A stretch of DNA of 64,000 bases from JAATFS01 sp037145635 (GCA_037145635.1 JBBCXB010000003.1:62001-126000); one strand, 5' to 3'; shown: positions 28,955 through 37,868, counted from the stretch's first letter. A program made the numbers and translations. Notes: generated by a model not told the origin, from the sequence alone.

Positions 28955-29043
28955 TGATCCCAGGGGCCGGCACCCCGGCCCCGCGGATGACTGTCTTTCT
29001 TTAGCACCACCCTTCATCACCACACACAACAAAGGTAAGCGTC

Positions 29044-29805
29044 ATGCTGCAGGAACTCTTCATCGCCGCCGCTGCAGGGGGCTCCAACCCGTCGGCTGCC
29101 CTCTCGCAGATGGGCTTCGAGCACCTGATCGGAGAAATGACCTCCAACCCGGGTGACTTCGCGGTCTCCTGGGTCGTCCTGATCACCCTGATCGCCATGT
29201 CCGCTGCCTCCTGGTACTGGACCGTCATCAACATCTTCCGCGCCGCTCGCCTGAAGAGCGCGGCTGACCGCGTCACCACCGCTTTCTGGGAAGCCCCGAA
29301 CGCGCAGGACGCCATCCGCGCCATGGAGCAGCAGCCGGCTTCGGAGCCGTTCTCCAAGATCGCACTGGACGCCGCCCAGGCTGCCGCCCACCACCAGCGT
29401 GCCGAAGGCAACACCAGCGGCCTGGGCGAGAACCTGAGCCGTTCGGAGTTCGTGGACCGCGCCCTGCGCCAGGCCGTGACCCGCGAGAGCACCCGCCTGC
29501 AGTCCGGCATGACCCTGCTGGCCACCGTCGGTGCGACCGCGCCGTTCGTCGGTCTGCTCGGTACCGTGTGGGGCATCTACGGCGCGCTGATCAAGATCGG
29601 TGCCACCGGTTCGGCTTCGATCGATGCCGTCGCCGGCCCGGTCGGCGAGGCGCTGATCATGACCGCGATCGGTCTGTTCGTCGCCATCCCGGCGGTGTTC
29701 GCGTTCAACTTCTTCAGCAAGGTCAACAGCTCGGTGATCGCCAAGTTCGACACCTTCGCCCATGACCTGCACGACTTCTTCGCCACCGGCTCGCGCGTCC
29801 GCTAA
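29044..29805 (+). CDS. exbB: TonB-system proton channel subunit ExbB
   Basis: A 253-residue MotA/TolQ/ExbB-family protein that forms the pentameric part of the proton-driven motor. The first membrane segment is near residues 38-60 (SWVVLITLIAMSAASWYWTV). The conserved MotA/ExbB region near 150-225 shows ATVGATAPFVGLLGTVWGIY and AVAGPVGEALIMTAIGLFVA. Spacing to tonB is 89 bp and to exbD1 47 bp, in one orientation, so a single operon is likely. Confidence 0.96.
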   Translation: MLQELFIAAAAGGSNPSAALSQMGFEHLIGEMTSNPGDFAVSWVVLITLIAMSAASWYWTVINIFRAARLKSAADRVTTAFWEAPNAQDAIRAMEQQPASEPFSKIALDAAQAAAHHQRAEGNTSGLGENLSRSEFVDRALRQAVTRESTRLQSGMTLLATVGATAPFVGLLGTVWGIYGALIKIGATGSASIDAVAGPVGEALIMTAIGLFVAIPAVFAFNFFSKVNSSVIAKFDTFAHDLHDFFATGSRVR

Positions 29806-29852
29806 TCCGGTAGTTCGAGAACGTCATCGCAACGATTTAGACGGAGCCCGTT

Positions 29853-30278
29853 ATGGCCTTCAGTAGTGGAAACAGCGGCGGCCCGATGGCCGACATCAAT
29901 GTCACGCCCCTCGTGGACGTGATGCTGGTGCTGCTGATCATCTTCATCATCACGGCACCGCTGATGTCCCACAAGGTCAAGGTGGAGCTGCCCGAGGCCA
30001 ACCTCATCCAGAAGCCGGAAGAGGCCGAGAAGCGTTCTGCGCCGATCACGCTGGCGGTCAAGGAAGATGGATCGCTGTACTGGAACGACGAGCCGATCTC
30101 CAAGGAATCCCTGGAATCGCGCCTGTCGACCGCTGCCCAGCAGACTCCGCAGCCGCCGCTCAACCTGCGTGGCGACCGCACGACCAAGATGCGCACGATC
30201 AACGAGATCACCAAGGTCGCGCAGGGTCAGGGCATGCTGGACATCGGCTTCGTCGCGACCAAAGAGAAGGGGCAGTAA
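29853..30278 (+). CDS. exbD1: biopolymer transport protein ExbD (copy 1)
   Basis: A 141-residue ExbD-family protein with one membrane segment and a periplasmic domain. The membrane helix carries the essential aspartate in PLVDVMLVLLIIFIITAP. Together with ExbB it conducts protons to drive TonB. The stop is 3 bp before the next exbD gene. The first 40 residues are almost the same as in copy 2, including a 48-bp stretch of identical DNA, while the periplasmic parts differ clearly. Confidence 0.95.
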   Translation: MAFSSGNSGGPMADINVTPLVDVMLVLLIIFIITAPLMSHKVKVELPEANLIQKPEEAEKRSAPITLAVKEDGSLYWNDEPISKESLESRLSTAAQQTPQPPLNLRGDRTTKMRTINEITKVAQGQGMLDIGFVATKEKGQ

Positions 30279-30281
30279 GCC

Positions 30282-30692
30282 ATGGCATTCAGTACCGGTG
30301 GCAACAAGGGCCCCATGGCCGACATCAACGTCACGCCCCTCGTGGACGTGATGCTGGTGCTGCTGATCATCTTCATCGTGACCGCGCCGATCATGACCTA
30401 CCCGATCGCCGTGGACCTGCCGCAGCGGGTGCTCAACCCGCCGCCGCAGACGACCGAGCCGCCGCCGCCGATCGAGCTGCGCATCGACGCGTCGAACCAG
30501 GTCTCCTGGAACAACAGCCCGATCGCGGTGGGTCAGCTGCAGCAGAAGATGGAAGAGGAAGTACAGCGCGATCCGACCAACCAGCCGGAACTGCGCATCG
30601 ACGCCAATCAGGATGCGGAGTACGAGGTGATGGCCAAGGTGCTGGCCGCCGCCAAGAACGCGCAGATGAAGAAGATCGGCTTCGTGCAGTAA
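30282..30692 (+). CDS. exbD2: biopolymer transport protein ExbD (copy 2)
   Basis: A 136-residue second ExbD. It keeps the membrane aspartate (PLVDVMLVLLIIFIVTAP) but has a different periplasmic domain starting TYPIAVDLPQRVLNPPPQT. Paired exbD genes are typical of Xanthomonas-type TonB loci, where the second ExbD is reported to be needed only for certain traits. It is the last gene before a strong terminator. Confidence 0.95.
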   Translation: MAFSTGGNKGPMADINVTPLVDVMLVLLIIFIVTAPIMTYPIAVDLPQRVLNPPPQTTEPPPPIELRIDASNQVSWNNSPIAVGQLQQKMEEEVQRDPTNQPELRIDANQDAEYEVMAKVLAAAKNAQMKKIGFVQ

Positions 30693-30732
30693 CCCCGTAA
30701 TACCGCTTCACAACAGTCATGACGCGACTGCG

Positions 30733-30763
30733 AACGCCACCGGCAACGGTGGCGTTTTTTTTT
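30733..30763. terminator. terminator shared by exbD2 and pdxJ
   Basis: AACGCCACC and GGTGGCGTT form a stem around the loop GGCAAC... with a run of nine T residues on the plus strand. The opposite strand gives few T residues, so it serves mainly exbD2. It lies 5 bp from the pdxJ stop. Confidence 0.85.
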
Positions 30764-30767
30764 GCGT

Positions 30768-31538
30768 TCAGGCGGCGGGAGGAGACACGTGCTGCCGCAG
30801 CAGGGTGAGGTAGGCGCGCACCGTGGCATCCAGGCCCTCGTGGAGCGCCTCGCCGATCAGCGCGTGGCCGATGGAGACCTCGAGCACGCCGGGGACCGCG
30901 GCCAGGAAGTCGCCGAGGTTGGCCTGGGACAGGTCGTGGCCGGCGTTGACGCCGAGCCCGGCCGCCGCGGCGCGTCGCGCGGCCTCGGCGAAGAGCGCCA
31001 GCGCCGCCTGCGGCTGGCCGCCGTGATGCGCCTCGGCATACGGGCCGGTGTAGAGCTCGACGCGTTGCGCGCCGAGCTCGGCGGCCTCGGCGAGGGCGGG
31101 GTTGCCGGCGTCGACGAACAGGCTGACCCGGCAACCGAGCGTACGGAACGCGGCGACCAGGGGCCGCAGGCGTGCGCCCTCGCGCTCGAAGTCGAAGCCG
31201 TGGTCGGAGGTGAGCTGGCCGTCGTCGTCGGGCACCAGCGTGACCTGCTGCGGCCGCGTCGCCCGGCACAGCTCCAGCAGGCCGGGATAGCCCTGGCGCG
31301 GCGGCGCGAACGGGTTGCCCTCGATGTTGAATTCCACCTCGGACGCGGCGGTCAGGGCGGCCAGTGCCTGCACGTCCTCGGCGGTGATGTGGCGGCGATC
31401 GGGGCGCGGGTGCACGGTGATGCCGTGGGCGCCGGCGGCGACGCAGGCGCGCGCGGCCTGCACCACGTCGGGGTCGCGGCCGCCGCGGGAGTTGCGCAGG
31501 ACCGCGATCTTGTTGACGTTGACGCTGAGCCGGGTCAT
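30768..31538 (-). CDS. pdxJ: pyridoxine 5'-phosphate synthase PdxJ
   Basis: A 256-residue TIM-barrel enzyme that condenses 3-amino-2-oxopropyl phosphate with 1-deoxyxylulose 5-phosphate in vitamin B6 synthesis. The start LSVNVNKIAVLRNSRGG and the phosphate/active-site loop TVHPRPDRRHI near residue 45 are diagnostic; LGVNAGHDLSQANL near residue 210 closes the barrel. It is convergent with the exbD genes; a small membrane protein gene and cls lie upstream on the same strand. Confidence 0.97.
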   Translation of the reverse strand: MTRLSVNVNKIAVLRNSRGGRDPDVVQAARACVAAGAHGITVHPRPDRRHITAEDVQALAALTAASEVEFNIEGNPFAPPRQGYPGLLELCRATRPQQVTLVPDDDGQLTSDHGFDFEREGARLRPLVAAFRTLGCRVSLFVDAGNPALAEAAELGAQRVELYTGPYAEAHHGGQPQAALALFAEAARRAAAAGLGVNAGHDLSQANLGDFLAAVPGVLEVSIGHALIGEALHEGLDATVRAYLTLLRQHVSPPAA

Positions 31539-31551
31539 CGCAAGGGCCGCA

Positions 31552-31809
31552 TCAGGCCTGCGGCCCGCCGCTGCCGGCCGCCGCCTTGCGCGCCTCGGCC
31601 AGCTCGCGCAGTCGCCGCAGCTCGGCCGGGTCGATCAGGCTGGCGGTGTCGCGCCGGACGTCGCCGATGCGCTGCACGTACCCGCCGCGCACCCACGCCA
31701 GCAGCAGCACCAGCGCGGCCAGCAGCGCGACCACCAGCAGCCACATGTGCGGCGTGGTGAACGCCAGGACCAGCGCTCCCAGCGCCATGAGCAGAAACAG
31801 CCAGTGCAT
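31552..31809 (-). CDS. small membrane protein of unknown function
   Basis: An 85-residue protein with two hydrophobic segments at the N-terminus (MHWLFLLMALGALVLAF and WLLVVALLAALVLLLAWV) and a charged arginine- and alanine-rich cytoplasmic tail. The start has a GGGGAAG ribosome binding site. It lies 13 bp before pdxJ and after cls on the same strand, so it may be cotranscribed with either. No family was recognised. Confidence 0.7.
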   Translation of the reverse strand: MHWLFLLMALGALVLAFTTPHMWLLVVALLAALVLLLAWVRGGYVQRIGDVRRDTASLIDPAELRRLRELAEARKAAAGSGGPQA

Positions 31810-31944
31810 GACGAGCTTCCCCGTTGAGTCGCGGCAGTGTAGCGCCGCCCTGCCCCGCGGTTCCACGGGCACGTCGCGGCAGGTGCCGGCCGCAGCGCGG
31901 GGAAGAGCGGCCAGCACCCGCGGCAGGCCGCGCCGCGCCGGCCG

Positions 31945-33405
31945 CTACAGCAGCGGCGAGGTCATCCGCGCGAACGCCTCCGGCAGCCGCGAGCGCCACA
32001 GCGGGCGGTTGCGGTTGAAGCGGACCTCGTGGGCGTCGGCCATCTCGCCCTCGATGAGCGTGGCCAGCGCGCCCACCAGCGGGCGGTCGCGGAACAGCAT
32101 CGAGACCTCGAAGTTGAGCCGGAAGCTGCGGTTGTCGAAGTTCGCGCTGCCGACGATGGCGACCTCGTCGTCGGCCACGAACGCCTTGGTGTGCAGCATG
32201 CGCGGCCCGTACTCGAAGATCCGCACGCCGGCCTCCAGCAGTTCGTCGAAGTACGAGCGCGCCGCATAGGTGACCAGTCGCGAGTCGCTGACGTGCGGCA
32301 CCAGCAGCCGCACGTCCAGCCCGCCGAGCGCGGCCGAGGTCAGCGCCATGCGCGCCGCCTCGCCCGGCACGAAGTACGGCGTGACCAGCCACACCCGCCG
32401 GCGCGCCTCGTGGATCGCGGCCACGTGCAGCCGGTGGATGGTCTCCCACGACGAATCGGGACCGGACACCAGCACCTGGGCGTCGATGTGGCCGTCCTGG
32501 CGTCCGGGCATGTCGTCGGGCCACAGCGCCTGGCCCTCGAACGCCGGCCGCCCCTGGCCGGTGGCGTAGATCCAGTCCTCCACGAACACCAGCTGCAGGC
32601 TGCGCACCACGTGTCCTTCCAGGCGCATGTGCAGGTCGCGGTAGGCATCGGCGCGCAGGCGCTCGTCCTCCTCGTCGGTGACGTTGATGCCGCCGGTGAA
32701 GGCGATGTGGCCGTCCACCACGACGATCTTGCGGTGGGTGCGCATGTTCACCCACGGCCGCTTGAAGGGTTTCAGCAGCTGGGTCGGGTGGAACCAGGCG
32801 GCCTCGCCACCGGCGTCGAGCAGCGGCTGCAGGAAGCGGCGGCGCACGCTGGAGGACCCGACCGAGTCGAGCAGCAGGCGGACCTTGACGCCGGCGCGCG
32901 CGCGCTCGATCAGGGCGTCGCGCAGCGCGGTCCCGGCGCGGTCCGGGTTGAAGATGTAGTACTCCACGTGGACGTGGTCGCGCGCACCGGCGATGGCCTC
33001 GAGGATGGCCGCGTAGGTGGCCGCGCCATCGACCAGCCAGTCCACCGCGGTGGCGGTGCTGGGCGGCAGTCCGGTGGTGGACTGGGCGATCTTCGCCAGC
33101 TCGGTGCAGCCGCTGTCCGGCGGGCAGACGCTGGTGTAGTGCTCCATGCCCGAGCGCGAGCGGCCGCGCCGCAGGCGTTGCCGCTTCACCTTCTGCGGCC
33201 CGAGCAGGTAGTAGATCAGCAGGCCCACGTAGGGCAGCGCCGCCAGCGACAGCACCCAGCTCAGGGTGGCGACCGGCTCGCGCTTCTGCAGGATGATCCA
33301 GCCGATGATCCAGAGCAGGTACAGGGTGTAGGCGGCGACGATGTAGGCGGTGAGGTGGGGAATGCCGGCCAGCCATTCCCACGCGCCCTGCAAGATGGCG
33401 AACAT
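31945..33405 (-). CDS. cls: cardiolipin synthase (phospholipase D superfamily)
   Basis: A 486-residue ClsA-type enzyme that joins two phosphatidylglycerols, or related lipids, into cardiolipin. Two N-terminal membrane segments (about 15-60) are followed by two PLD domains. Both HKD motifs are complete: HRKIVVVDGHIAFTGGIN near residue 225 and HTKAFVADDEVAIVGSANFD near residue 400. The length is the same as E. coli ClsA. The start ATG is at 33405. Confidence 0.95.
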   Translation of the reverse strand: MFAILQGAWEWLAGIPHLTAYIVAAYTLYLLWIIGWIILQKREPVATLSWVLSLAALPYVGLLIYYLLGPQKVKRQRLRRGRSRSGMEHYTSVCPPDSGCTELAKIAQSTTGLPPSTATAVDWLVDGAATYAAILEAIAGARDHVHVEYYIFNPDRAGTALRDALIERARAGVKVRLLLDSVGSSSVRRRFLQPLLDAGGEAAWFHPTQLLKPFKRPWVNMRTHRKIVVVDGHIAFTGGINVTDEEDERLRADAYRDLHMRLEGHVVRSLQLVFVEDWIYATGQGRPAFEGQALWPDDMPGRQDGHIDAQVLVSGPDSSWETIHRLHVAAIHEARRRVWLVTPYFVPGEAARMALTSAALGGLDVRLLVPHVSDSRLVTYAARSYFDELLEAGVRIFEYGPRMLHTKAFVADDEVAIVGSANFDNRSFRLNFEVSMLFRDRPLVGALATLIEGEMADAHEVRFNRNRPLWRSRLPEAFARMTSPLL

Positions 33406-33551
33406 CCGCGGATTCTACGGGCACTCGCTGAATGGGGCAGCACGAAATCCGGGGCGCGAGGAGCCCGCGGCGGGCGGCGCGCGGCTGAAGGGTTCAAGCG
33501 GTCGCGGCGGGCGTCGCTGCCGGTGAGATCGCGCGCCGCTACGCTGGCGCG

Positions 33552-34646
33552 ATGGCGAACGCAATCAAGGGCCGCGGCGCGAGCGGCCACCTGCCGGGGC
33601 GCTTCGAGGCCACCGTCAACGAGGCGGTGGACGACGGTTGGTGGGCCGACGACAGCGGCGACTTCGACGCGCCGGCGCTGCGCACCCAGGTCACCGAGGA
33701 GACCGCACGCAGCATCATCAGCCGCAACCGTTCGCCGGACATCGGCTTCTCGCAGTCGGTCAACCCGTACCGCGGCTGCGAGCATGGCTGCAGCTATTGC
33801 TTCGCGCGCCCGTCGCACGCCTACCTCAACCTGTCGCCGGGGCTGGACTTCGAGACCCGGCTGTTCGCCAAGGCCAACGCGCCGGCGCTGCTGCGGCGCG
33901 AGCTGGCACGGCCGGGCTACGTGCCCAGCCCGATCGCGCTCGGCATCAACACCGACGCCTACCAGCCGATCGAGCGGCGGTTCGGGCTGACCCGGCAGCT
34001 GATCGAGGTGCTGTGGGAGGCGCGGCACCCGTTCACCCTGATCACCAAGAACGCGCTGGTGCTGCGTGACCTCGACCTGCTCGCGCCGCTGGCCCGCGAG
34101 CGCCTGGTCAACGTGCATTTCTCGGTGACCACGCTGGATTCCCGCCTTTCGGCGCGGCTGGAGCCGCGTGCCTCGGCACCGCATGCGCGGCTGCGCGCGA
34201 TGCGCCGGCTGCACGAGGCCGGCGTGCCGGTCGGGGTGATGGCCGCGCCGGTGATCCCGTGGGTCAACGACCATGAGCTGGAGGCGATCCTGCAGGCGGC
34301 CGCGGACGCCGGCGCGCAGTCGGCCGGCTACGTGCTGCTGCGGCTGCCGCACGAGGTCGCGCCGCTGTTCCGCGACTGGCTGCAGGCGCACCATCCGCAG
34401 CGCGCCGAGCATGTCATGAGCACCATCCAGCAACTGCGCGGCGGCAAGGACTACGACAGCGCCTTCGGCTCGCGCATGCGCGGCCAGGGCGTGTACGCGG
34501 ACCTGCTGGCGCGCCGCTTCCAACTGGCCTGGCGCCGCAGCGGCTTCGACCGCCGGCATGCCCCGGCGCTGGACAGCGGCCGCTTCCGTCCGCCGCCACC
34601 GCCGGCCAAGACGGCCCCGCCTTCGCCGCAGGGCGAGTTGTTCTGA
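33552..34646 (+). CDS. PA0069-family radical SAM protein
   Basis: A 364-residue radical SAM enzyme of the PA0069/Rv2578c group, related to spore photoproduct lyase. The 4Fe-4S cysteines lie in CEHGCSYCFARP near residue 77-84, after the NPYRG motif. LITKNALVLRD and MAAPVIPWVND are further family landmarks. It is expected to cleave SAM and make a radical; the substrate of this group is unknown. It is convergent with the oxygenase gene across a short repeat-bearing gap. Confidence 0.92.
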   Translation: MANAIKGRGASGHLPGRFEATVNEAVDDGWWADDSGDFDAPALRTQVTEETARSIISRNRSPDIGFSQSVNPYRGCEHGCSYCFARPSHAYLNLSPGLDFETRLFAKANAPALLRRELARPGYVPSPIALGINTDAYQPIERRFGLTRQLIEVLWEARHPFTLITKNALVLRDLDLLAPLARERLVNVHFSVTTLDSRLSARLEPRASAPHARLRAMRRLHEAGVPVGVMAAPVIPWVNDHELEAILQAAADAGAQSAGYVLLRLPHEVAPLFRDWLQAHHPQRAEHVMSTIQQLRGGKDYDSAFGSRMRGQGVYADLLARRFQLAWRRSGFDRRHAPALDSGRFRPPPPPAKTAPPSPQGELF

Positions 34647-34649
34647 GCC

Positions 34650-34725
34650 GGGAATCGGGATTCGGGAATGGACAAGGCCAGTGCGGGCGCCCGTCGATTC
34701 CCCATTCCCTATTCCCCATTCCCCC
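34650..34725. repeat. GGGAAT...ATTCCC interspersed repeat pair
   Basis: GGGAATCGGGATTCGGGAAT (34650-34669) is followed by GATTCCCCATTCCCTATTCC and more (34696-34725), which can pair imperfectly. The second arm overlaps the last codons of the oxygenase gene. Similar words occur at 9872-9906. Confidence 0.55.
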
Positions 34726-35416
34726 CATAGAGCTGCTGCGCCGACTGGAACAGGATCCAGCTGGTGGCGATGAACTTGTCGCCGCCGACGGGCCGGTTGC
34801 CGCGGTGGGTGTGGGTGAACGCGGTCGGGGCGATCAGCAGGCTGCCGGTCCGCGGCCGCGCCTTGCGCTGCTGGAACAGGAACTCGGTCTCGCCCTGCTC
34901 GAACTCGTCGTTGAGGTAGAGCGTCCACAGCAGGTGGCGATGCAGGGTCTCGGCGGTGGGATCGCGCGGGTACAGCTCGCAGTGCCAGTACGGATAGCCG
35001 CCCTCGCCCGCGGCATACCACTGCAGGTTGATCGCGCCGGGACGCAGGCAGGTGCGCGCCAGCTGCGCCAGCGGTTCGTCGGCCATCGCCACCAGGTCCT
35101 GCGCCGACAGCCGGTGCGCGCGGCCGTCCTCGCCGGTGACCTGCAGCATCAGCGGCGACAGCAGCGCCTGCGGGTACCGCCGCAGGTAGCCCAGCAGGCC
35201 GCCGAACACCGCCTGCTGCAGGCGCTGCTCCACGTCCGCCCAGTCCGCGCGGCCGCTGATGCGCAGGTCGCGGCTGCGCTTGAGTTCGGGGAATACGCCA
35301 CTGCCCACCTGGCCGGCATGCAGCTGGTCGCTGGCCTGCATGCGCTGCACGATGGCCGCGCAGTCCTCGCGCGAGACCGCGTCGTCGATGATCTGGATGA
35401 AATCGGGAGTGTCCAT
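34709..35416 (-). CDS. 2OG-Fe(II) oxygenase family protein
   Basis: A 235-residue protein with the double-stranded beta-helix pattern of prolyl-hydroxylase-like oxygenases. The iron site reads YWHCELYPRD (HxE) near residue 142 and a distal histidine in FTHTHRGNRPVGGDKFIATSW near residue 208, whose arginine would bind 2-oxoglutarate. The length and the WTLYLNDEFEQGETEFLF strand fit the family. The final residues are encoded by the short GGGAAT-type repeat, so the C-terminus may be recent. The ATG at 35416 is used. The target is unknown. Confidence 0.8.
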   Translation of the reverse strand: MDTPDFIQIIDDAVSREDCAAIVQRMQASDQLHAGQVGSGVFPELKRSRDLRISGRADWADVEQRLQQAVFGGLLGYLRRYPQALLSPLMLQVTGEDGRAHRLSAQDLVAMADEPLAQLARTCLRPGAINLQWYAAGEGGYPYWHCELYPRDPTAETLHRHLLWTLYLNDEFEQGETEFLFQQRKARPRTGSLLIAPTAFTHTHRGNRPVGGDKFIATSWILFQSAQQLYGGNGE

Positions 35417-35495
35417 GGCCGCCGACGATAGCAACGACTTCCAGCGCCTGCAGCATGTGGCGACAATGGACGTCCCCCACCCGCCCTGCCGCACG

Positions 35496-36041
35496 ATGAT
35501 CCGCACCCTCTACCTGGCCGGCCCCGACGTGTTCCGTCCCGACGCCGCCGCGCGCGGCGAACAGCTCAAGCGCCTGTGCGCCGAGCACGGCTTCGAGGGC
35601 CTGTTCCCGCTCGACCAGTGCGTGCCCGCGCAGATCACCGATCCGGCGCAGCAGGCGGCGTGGATCTATCGCGCCAACATCGCGCTGATCGAACGTGCCG
35701 ACGCCGTGCTGGCGAACCTGGATTTCTTCCGCGGGCCGGAGCCCGACAGCGGGACCTGCTTCGAGGTCGGCTATGCGGTGGCCAGGGGCAAGCCGGTGTA
35801 CGGCTACATCCCCGACCCGGGCAGCTTCGCCGAGCGCATCCGCGCGCGCCACCCGCAGGCGATCGGCGCCGACGGCGTGCTCGACACGCGCGGCTGGAGC
35901 TTCGAGGAGTTCGGGCTGCCGCTCAACCTGATGCTGTCGGTGCCGGCCCCGCTGGTGGTGGGCGATGCGCGCGCCGCGCTGGCCCGCCTGCAGCGCGAGA
36001 CGGTGGCCGGCACGCCGCCCCCACGACCGCCGGCCAGCTAG
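35496..36041 (+). CDS. nucleoside 2-deoxyribosyltransferase family protein
   Basis: A 181-residue Rossmann-like protein. The start RTLYLAGPDVFRPDA holds the family's AGP motif; DFFRGPEPDSGTCFEVGYA carries the catalytic glutamate (GTxxExGYA) near residue 88. Related enzymes exchange or cleave the base of deoxyribonucleosides. The ATG at 35496 places the first strand correctly; an in-frame ATG at 35466 is possible but overlaps the divergent oxygenase promoter region more. It starts 79 bp from the divergent oxygenase gene. Confidence 0.85.
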   Translation: MIRTLYLAGPDVFRPDAAARGEQLKRLCAEHGFEGLFPLDQCVPAQITDPAQQAAWIYRANIALIERADAVLANLDFFRGPEPDSGTCFEVGYAVARGKPVYGYIPDPGSFAERIRARHPQAIGADGVLDTRGWSFEEFGLPLNLMLSVPAPLVVGDARAALARLQRETVAGTPPPRPPAS

Positions 36042-36164
36042 ACGGGCGTGCGGCTCGGTCCGCTTCGCCCCGGCCGGCGCCGGGTGCCGCCGCGCGTGCC
36101 GGCCCTCGCCTGCCGTTGACACCTACGGAGTAGGGTGCAACTGCACCTCACGGAAGTACCGCCG

Positions 36165-36386
36165 ATGTCGCCCCACCATCCCAGCCGCATGCAACTCGAA
36201 GCTCATCTGCAGGCGGTCCAGCGGGATTTCGCCCTTCCGGGGGTTGTCCCCGGCCACGAGGGCTGGCTGCGCGACCGGTTGAGCCATATCGTCGACATGG
36301 CGCACAGCACCGACCGCCGCCATATGCAGGCGATGGTCGACCGGGTGCTGGCCACAGCCGGCCTGGACCACGCCCCGCGCCGCTAG
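36165..36386 (+). CDS. hypothetical protein (73 aa)
   Basis: A small soluble protein, MSPHHPSRMQLEAHLQAVQR onward, rich in histidine, arginine and predicted helix. The ATG at 36165 has GGAAG eight bases upstream; a GTG at 36135 would add ten residues. No family was recognised, but codon use and ribosome binding site look real. Confidence 0.5.
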   Translation: MSPHHPSRMQLEAHLQAVQRDFALPGVVPGHEGWLRDRLSHIVDMAHSTDRRHMQAMVDRVLATAGLDHAPRR

Positions 36387-36662
36387 CCGCGCTTCCGGGC
36401 TCGCCGCTGCCGCGACGATCTGCCTCGCGTCGCCGGCCGCGCCGTTCAGCGTGCGCGGCCCGGCCCGTGGCGAATGGTGCTACAGTCGATCACCGGACAT
36501 GCCCGTGATCCCGCCCTGCGCGCCTGGCAACGTCGATCGAACGCGATCGACCGTCCCTCGTCCTGACTTCCTCATTCGGCAGCTGACACGCACGTGCCCC
36601 TCAGCTGATCTCGAAGCCAGCAAAGCACCTCCATCGCGCCACGCAGCAGGGTCTTTGCGTCC

Positions 36663-36974
36663 ATGCGAAGCAGCCATTTCATCCACGTCATCGGGTTCCA
36701 GGTGCCTGGGCGCGACTCGTCGGTCGATATCCCGGAGGAACGGGTGATCGTCATGCTCAACCGCGCACCGCCGCCGGAATGGGTGGAGGCGCTGCAGCGC
36801 TGGCGTGCGACCGGCGTCGGTCGCCTGGCCATCGCACCGCCGGAACTGGTGGGCGACCAACTGCTGATCGCGCGCGGCGCCCTGCCGACGCGCCAGCTGC
36901 TGAGCGAGATCAAGACGCTCGTGGAAGACATCAACCGCCTCGCGCGCCCCAGCTCGGAATCCGTCGTCGCATGA
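36663..36974 (+). CDS. hypothetical protein (103 aa)
   Basis: A soluble protein with no recognised domain. It starts MRSSHFIHVIGFQVPGRDSS; the middle VIVMLNRAPPPEWVEALQRW and the helical end look protein-like. The 276 bp before it (36387-36662) show no gene. It precedes the YkgJ-like gene by 79 bp on the same strand and could be cotranscribed. Confidence 0.5.
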   Translation: MRSSHFIHVIGFQVPGRDSSVDIPEERVIVMLNRAPPPEWVEALQRWRATGVGRLAIAPPELVGDQLLIARGALPTRQLLSEIKTLVEDINRLARPSSESVVA

Positions 36975-37053
36975 ATCGTCCGTCCCGCCGCCTCACCCTC
37001 CTCCGCCCTCGCTCTCCCGCCTGCGCGATGCGCCTGCGCGCGGGAGCACGGGC

Positions 37054-37380
37054 ATGAACGCGGCCGTCGCCCCGGTGTCGTCGCGGCCGATCTGCAGCAC
37101 CTGCAGCGCGGTGTGCTGCCGGTTGACGGTGCTGCTCGGGCCGGAGGATCGCATTCCCTCGCACCTGACCGCCGAGCTGTCGGGCGGGCAACCGGTGATG
37201 GCGCGCGACGAACAGGGCTGGTGCGTGGCGTTGAACCACGCCGAGATGAGCTGTTCGATCTACGCGGACCGGCCGACGATCTGCCGCCGCTTCACCATGG
37301 GCGGGCCGTACTGCCGCGACGTGCGTGAGACCTACCTGAGCCAGTTGCGCGCAGGCATCCCTTTGACGCAGTACGGCTAG
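37054..37380 (+). CDS. YkgJ-family cysteine cluster protein
   Basis: A 108-residue protein with the zinc- or iron-chelating cysteine pattern of YkgJ proteins: CSTCSAVCC near residues 14-22, then CSIYADRPTICRRF near 67-80 and a final cysteine in GPYCRD. Members are thought to bind a metal or an iron-sulfur cluster; the role is not known. The next small gene starts 9 bp after its stop. Confidence 0.87.
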   Translation: MNAAVAPVSSRPICSTCSAVCCRLTVLLGPEDRIPSHLTAELSGGQPVMARDEQGWCVALNHAEMSCSIYADRPTICRRFTMGGPYCRDVRETYLSQLRAGIPLTQYG

Positions 37381-37389
37381 AGAGACGAC

Positions 37390-37578
37390 ATGACCAGCGA
37401 CAGGCCCAAATCGACGATGACCTTCCCGGCGAGCGGACGCACCGCGCAGAAATCGGCCAAGGTGACGCACGAGAGCATCCAGGGCGACCTGGAGCGCTTC
37501 GGCAAGGCCGGCGGCAAGATCGAGAAGCTCGGCAACACCATCGCGCTGAAGAAGAGCGAAGCCAAGCCGGCGGAATGA
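37390..37578 (+). CDS. hypothetical small basic protein (62 aa)
   Basis: A 62-residue lysine-rich protein, MTSDRPKSTMTFPASGRTAQ onward, ending KKSEAKPAE. It starts 9 bp after the YkgJ-like gene, so translational coupling or an operon is likely. No family was recognised with confidence. Confidence 0.6.
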   Translation: MTSDRPKSTMTFPASGRTAQKSAKVTHESIQGDLERFGKAGGKIEKLGNTIALKKSEAKPAE

Positions 37579-37817
37579 CGCCGGCGCCGGCCCTGGCCGG
37601 CGTGTCGGATGCGGGTACGCAGCACGGAGCAGCACGGCGGTGACGCCCGTGCGGCGCCGTGCGGCGGCTCCCGTGCTACTGATGAGAGCCCGTCGCGTGC
37701 CGACACCCCGCTGCGTGGTGCCGGGCGGACAGGCGGTCGCCGCGAGCCCGGAACGAATGTCGATGTCCGTACCTCCGCGCTAGCTCCACGCTACCGCTCG
37801 CGTGGCGGAACCGGCAT

Positions 37818-37842
37818 AAAAAAGCCCCGCCGAAGCGGGGCT
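37818..37842 (-). terminator. intrinsic terminator of the FadL-type porin gene
   Basis: AGCCCCGC and GCGGGGCT form an 8-bp stem; on the minus strand it is followed by six T residues. It lies 27 bp after the porin stop. Confidence 0.85.
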
Positions 37843-37868
37843 CTGGTTTGCTGCAGTGACGGCGCCGA

